From: Rhodococcus gordoniae
GTDB taxonomy: Bacteria > Actinomycetota > Actinomycetes > Mycobacteriales > Mycobacteriaceae
NCBI RefSeq assembly: GCF_001646655.1
Contig: NZ_LPZN01000028.1
Span: forward strand, 1-64,000
Direction of reading: 5' to 3'
DNA: 64,000 nucleotides
Shown: positions 60,576 through 64,000 of the stretch, one piece after another
Layout: each line of letters begins with the position of its first letter
How positions within the stretch are numbered: position 1 is the stretch's first letter
Notes under the pieces: model-generated
Seen by the model: only the letters and a program-made list of their open reading frames with translations
Database searches by the model: none
Told to the model about the DNA's origin: nothing
Translations under genes and position numbers: made by a program

Positions 60576-60641
60576 TCCGTATACACCGAAGGCCGCCTCT
60601 CGTCCCGGGACGAGAGGCGAGCGGCCTTCGGTGTATACGGA
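60576..60641. terminator. Long bidirectional terminator hairpin
   Basis: About 30 base pairs. A distal stem including CCGTATACACCGAAGGCC and a proximal GCCTCTCGTCCC stem pair with the opposite strand around a 4-nt bulge (GAGC). It separates convergent RDD and DUF4191 genes. Confidence 0.85.
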
Positions 60642-60644
60642 AGG

Positions 60645-61385
60645 TCAGCGGCGACGCATGGTGCGCTGCACGCTGCGCATCTTCGCGCCGGCGGGAAGCG
60701 GGCCCTTGGGCATGGCCGGACCGGACTTCTTCGAGCTCAGCGCCGACAGACGACCTTCGATGGTGTCCATCCGCTTGGTGTCGATGTTGCGGGGCAGCTT
60801 GTTCAGACGCTTCTGCAACTGGGAGAGCGGGACCTGGCCCTCGTCGTTGCCGACGACGAACTCGTAGATCGGGGTGTCGCCCACCAGTCGGGCGACCCGC
60901 TTCTTCTCCTGGGCCAGCAGACCCTTCACGCGACCGGGGTTGCCCTCACCGACGAGGATCACTCCCGGGCGTCCGATCACGCGGTGCACGGCGTCGAGCT
61001 GGGTGGTGCCCGCGACCGCCTGGGTCACGCGCCACGCGCCCTGCAGGTTGTCGAGCGCCCACGCGGCCGCACCGGCCTGACCGTCGGCTTTCGAGTACAC
61101 GCTCTTCTGCACGCGGCGCCCGAAGATGATGAAGGCCGACAGGACGCCGACGAGGATGCCGACCGGCAGCAGGAACCACTGGATGCCGAAGAGCAGACCG
61201 ACGACGAAGAACACCACGATCGAACCGACGAGGGCGCCGATCATCCACGGCAGGAGTGCCTTGTCCTCTTTGCGCTGGATCTGGAACGCCTGCCACAGCT
61301 GGGTTCGACGCTCCTTCGACGCCTGCTTGCGTGCGGCCTTCGCCGCGGCCTTCGCTTCCTTGTCGGTCTTGCTGCCCTTCGCCAT
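60645..61385 (-). CDS. DUF4191 membrane protein
   Basis: A 246-residue protein with a Lys/Ala-rich N-terminus, two close membrane helices (about 48-70 and 72-95) and a long cytosolic part (GRPGVILVGEGNPGRVKGLL). It resembles mycobacterial Rv2219, which also lies between glnA1 and lipA. Function is unknown. TATCCT lies 7 nt before the ATG, a leaderless arrangement. Confidence 0.84.
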   Translation of the reverse strand: MAKGSKTDKEAKAAAKAARKQASKERRTQLWQAFQIQRKEDKALLPWMIGALVGSIVVFFVVGLLFGIQWFLLPVGILVGVLSAFIIFGRRVQKSVYSKADGQAGAAAWALDNLQGAWRVTQAVAGTTQLDAVHRVIGRPGVILVGEGNPGRVKGLLAQEKKRVARLVGDTPIYEFVVGNDEGQVPLSQLQKRLNKLPRNIDTKRMDTIEGRLSALSSKKSGPAMPKGPLPAGAKMRSVQRTMRRR

Positions 61386-61398
61386 GTATTCAAGGATA

Positions 61399-61438
61399 CG
61401 GCCCCGGTGGTGGCACCTTTACCACCACCGGGGCCGTT
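61399..61438. terminator. Terminator after lipA
   Basis: A perfect 16-bp stem (ACGGCCCCGGTGGTGG with its complement) and an 8-nt loop, between lipA and the DUF4191 start. Confidence 0.85.
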
Positions 61439-61454
61439 ACGAACCTGCGCGACG

Positions 61455-62465
61455 TCAGTTGCCGAAGCGCGCGAGAACCGCGCCGGCTTCCTGGGACGCT
61501 GTGCCCTCTTCGGCGAGATGCGCCTGGTCGGCGGGGAGTTCGCGTCCGTGATGAGCCATCGCCTGCGCGTACAGGCGACCTGCGCGGTACGACGAACGCA
61601 CCAGCGGTCCGGCCATCACACCGGCGAACCCGATCTCGCGGGCGGTCTCGGAGTGGTCGACGAACTCCTGCGGCTTGACCCAGCGCTCGACCGGATGGTG
61701 CAGCGGGGAGGGCCGCAGGTACTGGGTGATCGTGATGATGTCGCAGCCGGCGTCGTGCAGGTCGTGCAGCGCTTCGGTGACCTCCTCGGGGGTCTCGCCC
61801 ATGCCGAGGATGAGGTTGGACTTGGTGACCAGACCGAAGTCGCGGGCCTGCCGGATCACGTCGAGCGACCGCTCGTAGCGGAAGGCCGGACGGATGCGCT
61901 TGAAGATCCGCGGCACGGTCTCGACGTTGTGCGCGAGCACCTCGGGACGCGACTCGAAGACCTCTCGCAGCAGGTCGGGCTTGCCGTTGAAGTCGGGGAT
62001 CAGGTTCTCGACGCCGGTGCCCGGATTGAGCGCGTGGATCTGCTTCACCGTCTCGGCGTAGAGCCACGCACCGCCGTCGGGCAGATCGTCGCGGGCGACG
62101 CCGGTGATCGTGGAGTAACGCAGACCCATGGACCGGACCGACTCGGCGACACGGCGCGGCTCGTCGCGGTCGAGCGCGGCCGGCTTGCCGGTGTCGATCT
62201 GGCAGAAGTCGCAGCGCCGGGTGCACTGCTCGCCACCGATGAGGAAGGTCGCCTCGCGGTCTTCCCAGCACTCGTAGATGTTAGGGCAACCGGCTTCCTC
62301 GCACACGGTGTGCAGACCTTCGCGGCGCACCAGGCCTTTGAGGTCGGTGTACTCCGGGCCCATCTTCGCCCGGGTCTTGATCCAGTTGGGTTTGCGTTCG
62401 ATCGGCGTCTGTGCGTTTCGGGTCTCGATCCGCAGCAGCTTGCGTCCTTCTGGGGCCACAGTCAC
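61455..62465 (-). CDS. lipA: Lipoyl synthase
   Basis: A 336-residue radical-SAM enzyme that inserts two sulfurs into octanoyl groups on E2 and GcvH proteins. The radical-SAM cluster is in CTRRCDFCQ and the auxiliary cluster in [18 protein letters not shown] lies 7 nt before the GTG at 62465, so a leaderless start is likely; a second GTG two codons on is possible. It follows lipB by 53 bp and shares its pathway. Confidence 0.95.
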   Translation of the reverse strand: MTVAPEGRKLLRIETRNAQTPIERKPNWIKTRAKMGPEYTDLKGLVRREGLHTVCEEAGCPNIYECWEDREATFLIGGEQCTRRCDFCQIDTGKPAALDRDEPRRVAESVRSMGLRYSTITGVARDDLPDGGAWLYAETVKQIHALNPGTGVENLIPDFNGKPDLLREVFESRPEVLAHNVETVPRIFKRIRPAFRYERSLDVIRQARDFGLVTKSNLILGMGETPEEVTEALHDLHDAGCDIITITQYLRPSPLHHPVERWVKPQEFVDHSETAREIGFAGVMAGPLVRSSYRAGRLYAQAMAHHGRELPADQAHLAEEGTASQEAGAVLARFGN

Positions 62466-62518
62466 GTCCTCGATCGTACGCCGCCGGTCCTGCCCGGATC
62501 CGGCGGGTGCGACCGCCC

Positions 62519-63298
62519 TCAGAACCGGCGCGTCGTGAATTCCGGGGTGGTGGTGGGAATTCCGGACGCACCGACGGCCTGCTCGAAGGTGACCCGGTCG
62601 ATGTCGCAGTCGGTCACGGGGATTCGGCCGTCGAGCGCTGCGATGACGGCTTCGGTGACGGCGGGGATCACCTCGTCGACGGTGACCTCCCGGCCGAGTT
62701 CGCCGGTGAGCGACGCGACCCCGGCGTCGCGGATACCGCACGGGACGATCGAGTCGAACGCGTCGAGAGTCGAGTTGCAGTTGAGTGAGAACCCGTGCAT
62801 CGCGACCCCGCGTTGCACCCGGATGCCGATCGCGGCGATCTTGCGTTCGGGGAGCCAGTGCCCGTCGCGCAGTTCGGCGGGAAGCCACACGCCGGACCGT
62901 CCGTCCACACGGCCGCACGTCAGGCCCATGTCGGTGCACACACGGATCAGGCCCTGCTCGATGCGGCGCACGTAACCGACCACGTCGACGGGTTCGGCGA
63001 GCTTGACGATGGGATAGCCGACGAGCTGGCCCGGACCGTGCCAGGTGATCTTGCCGCCGCGGTCGACGTCGATGACGGGGGTGCCGTCGGTGGGCCGGTC
63101 GCCGTCCTCGGTCCGGCGCCCGGCGGTGTAGACGGGTGGGTGTTCGAGCAGCAGCAGGGTGTCGGCGCCGATGCCGTCGGCGCGCTCGTTCGCGAGTTCG
63201 CGCTGCTTCTCCCAGGCCTCGAGATAGCCGATGGTTCCGAGCCGCGCGACAGCGACGGGAGCCGAGTCGGAGCGGGCGGAAGACGAGGGATCGCTCAT
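62519..63298 (-). CDS. lipB: Octanoyltransferase
   Basis: A 259-residue transferase that moves octanoyl from ACP to lipoyl domains. The catalytic lysine is in [11 protein letters not shown] and the cysteine in [29 protein letters not shown] is the family signature. An N-terminal extension of about 20 Ser/Ala-rich residues is longer than the mycobacterial form. The ATG has AGGAAC. Confidence 0.93.
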   Translation of the reverse strand: MSDPSSSARSDSAPVAVARLGTIGYLEAWEKQRELANERADGIGADTLLLLEHPPVYTAGRRTEDGDRPTDGTPVIDVDRGGKITWHGPGQLVGYPIVKLAEPVDVVGYVRRIEQGLIRVCTDMGLTCGRVDGRSGVWLPAELRDGHWLPERKIAAIGIRVQRGVAMHGFSLNCNSTLDAFDSIVPCGIRDAGVASLTGELGREVTVDEVIPAVTEAVIAALDGRIPVTDCDIDRVTFEQAVGASGIPTTTPEFTTRRF

Positions 63299-63352
63299 GT
63301 TCCTGAACTCTACGCCGCGCGGTACGGCGTGAGCACCCGCGGTGCGGGGACG

Positions 63353-63389
63353 CCGCGGGGGCACCACCTGGTCGGTGATGCCCCCGCGG
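63353..63389. terminator. Terminator after the E2 gene
   Basis: CCGCGGGGGCA (63353-63363) pairs with TGCCCCCGCGG (63379-63389), and an inner CACC/GGTG pair continues it. Confidence 0.8.
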
Positions 63390-63421
63390 ATGTCGTCCGG
63401 ATCGTCGTCCGGATCCCGGAC

Positions 63422-64000
63422 CTACAGTCCCAGTTCGGACTCGAAGGCGCCCTCCTCGAGACGATGCTTGATCGTCTTGAGGAAGCGACCTGCGTCGGCA
63501 CCGTCGATCAGGCGGTGATCGTAGGTGAGCGGCAGGTAGCACATGGACCGCACACCGATCGACTCGTTGCCGGTCTCGTCGTTCACCACGACGGGACGCT
63601 TGACGATCGCGCCGGTACCGAGCATCGCGGCCTGCGGCGGCACGAGGATCGGGGTGTCGAACAACGCGCCCTGGCTACCGATGTTGGTGATGGTGAAGGT
63701 GCCACCGGCCAGCTCGTCGGGCTTGAGACCACCCTTGCGGGCACGCTCGGCGATGTCGGCGATCGCGCGGGCGAGCTCGGCCAGCGACAGGTCGCCGGCG
63801 TTGTGGATCACCGGGGAGAGCAGACCCTGCTCGGTGTCCACGGCGATGCCGAGGTGCTCGGCCGCGTGGTAGGTGATCTCCTTCTTGCTGTCGTCGAAGG
63901 AGGCGTTGATGTTCGGGTGCGCCCGCAGCGCCTCGACGACGGCCTTCGCGAAGAACGGCAGGAAGGTGAGGTTGACGCCCTCGCGCTCGGAGAACGTCTT
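63422..64000 (-). CDS. sucB: Dihydrolipoamide acyltransferase (E2), 3' part
   Basis: The last 192 residues of a 2-oxoacid dehydrogenase E2; the 5' part lies beyond the window. The catalytic domain shows [20 protein letters not shown] and the active-site [15 protein letters not shown]. Its lipoyl domains would be upstream. It probably serves pyruvate and/or 2-oxoglutarate dehydrogenase, as the single actinobacterial E2 (SucB/DlaT) does. Its neighbours lipB and lipA supply the cofactor. Confidence 0.9.
   Translation of the reverse strand, partial: KTFSEREGVNLTFLPFFAKAVVEALRAHPNINASFDDSKKEITYHAAEHLGIAVDTEQGLLSPVIHNAGDLSLAELARAIADIAERARKGGLKPDELAGGTFTITNIGSQGALFDTPILVPPQAAMLGTGAIVKRPVVVNDETGNESIGVRSMCYLPLTYDHRLIDGADAGRFLKTIKHRLEEGAFESELGL

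Overview
The window is high-GC actinobacterial chromosome. Gene content and order point to Mycobacteriales, most likely Rhodococcus: an acpM/kasA/accD6 mycolic-acid-type FAS-II locus, a homodimeric AceE, Rv-like DUF neighbours (DUF3145, DUF3052, DUF4191, DUF2617), NDMA-type alcohol dehydrogenase, and many starts that look leaderless (TANNNT placed 5-8 nt before ATG/GTG). Species cannot be fixed from the sequence alone. No phage, IS element, CRISPR array or plasmid function was seen.

Region 1 (1-9.3 kb) is core: the zinc-sensing smtB-zur pair, divergent glyS, a TPM-domain membrane protein, a YdcF-like protein, dgt, dnaG and tRNA-Asn. Region 2 (9.4-25.7 kb) is accessory relative to the mycobacterial order I know: tRNA-Met, a two-domain K+ channel, a tightly overlapping five-gene cassette of unknown function (DUF4178, DUF2617, DUF4247 lipoprotein, DUF350, spermidine-synthase-like membrane enzyme), a secreted lipase with a divergent TetR and a perfect operator, a 5'-truncated flavoprotein, an FtsX/LolD-type ABC pair, two VOC proteins, DinB and WYL proteins, and an NDMA-type alcohol dehydrogenase.

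Region 3 (25.8-36.3 kb) is the fatty-acid/central carbon block: DUF3145, then accD6-kasA-acpM-fabD-mabR on the minus strand with a 7-9-7 inverted repeat before fabD, then aceE, and divergent DUF3052-ahpE-tRNA-Val. Region 4 (36.3-47.8 kb) carries a HEPN-like/CBS protein, SURF1, ptpA with a HAD partner, Nif3-zinc ribbon-RNase H/phosphatase, the RNase P RNA, a small ORF behind tandem repeats, an RNB nuclease, a CHAP protein and a prolyl aminopeptidase. Region 5 (47.9-64 kb) holds panB, a Hip1/CaeA-like hydrolase, glnA2-glnE and glnA1 (nitrogen assimilation) split by a katG-furA oxidative-stress pair, then RDD and DUF4191 membrane proteins, lipA-lipB, and the 3' end of a 2-oxoacid dehydrogenase E2 gene, so lipoate synthesis sits beside a lipoate user.

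Most convergent junctions carry strong GC-rich hairpins, which separate the transcription units cleanly.
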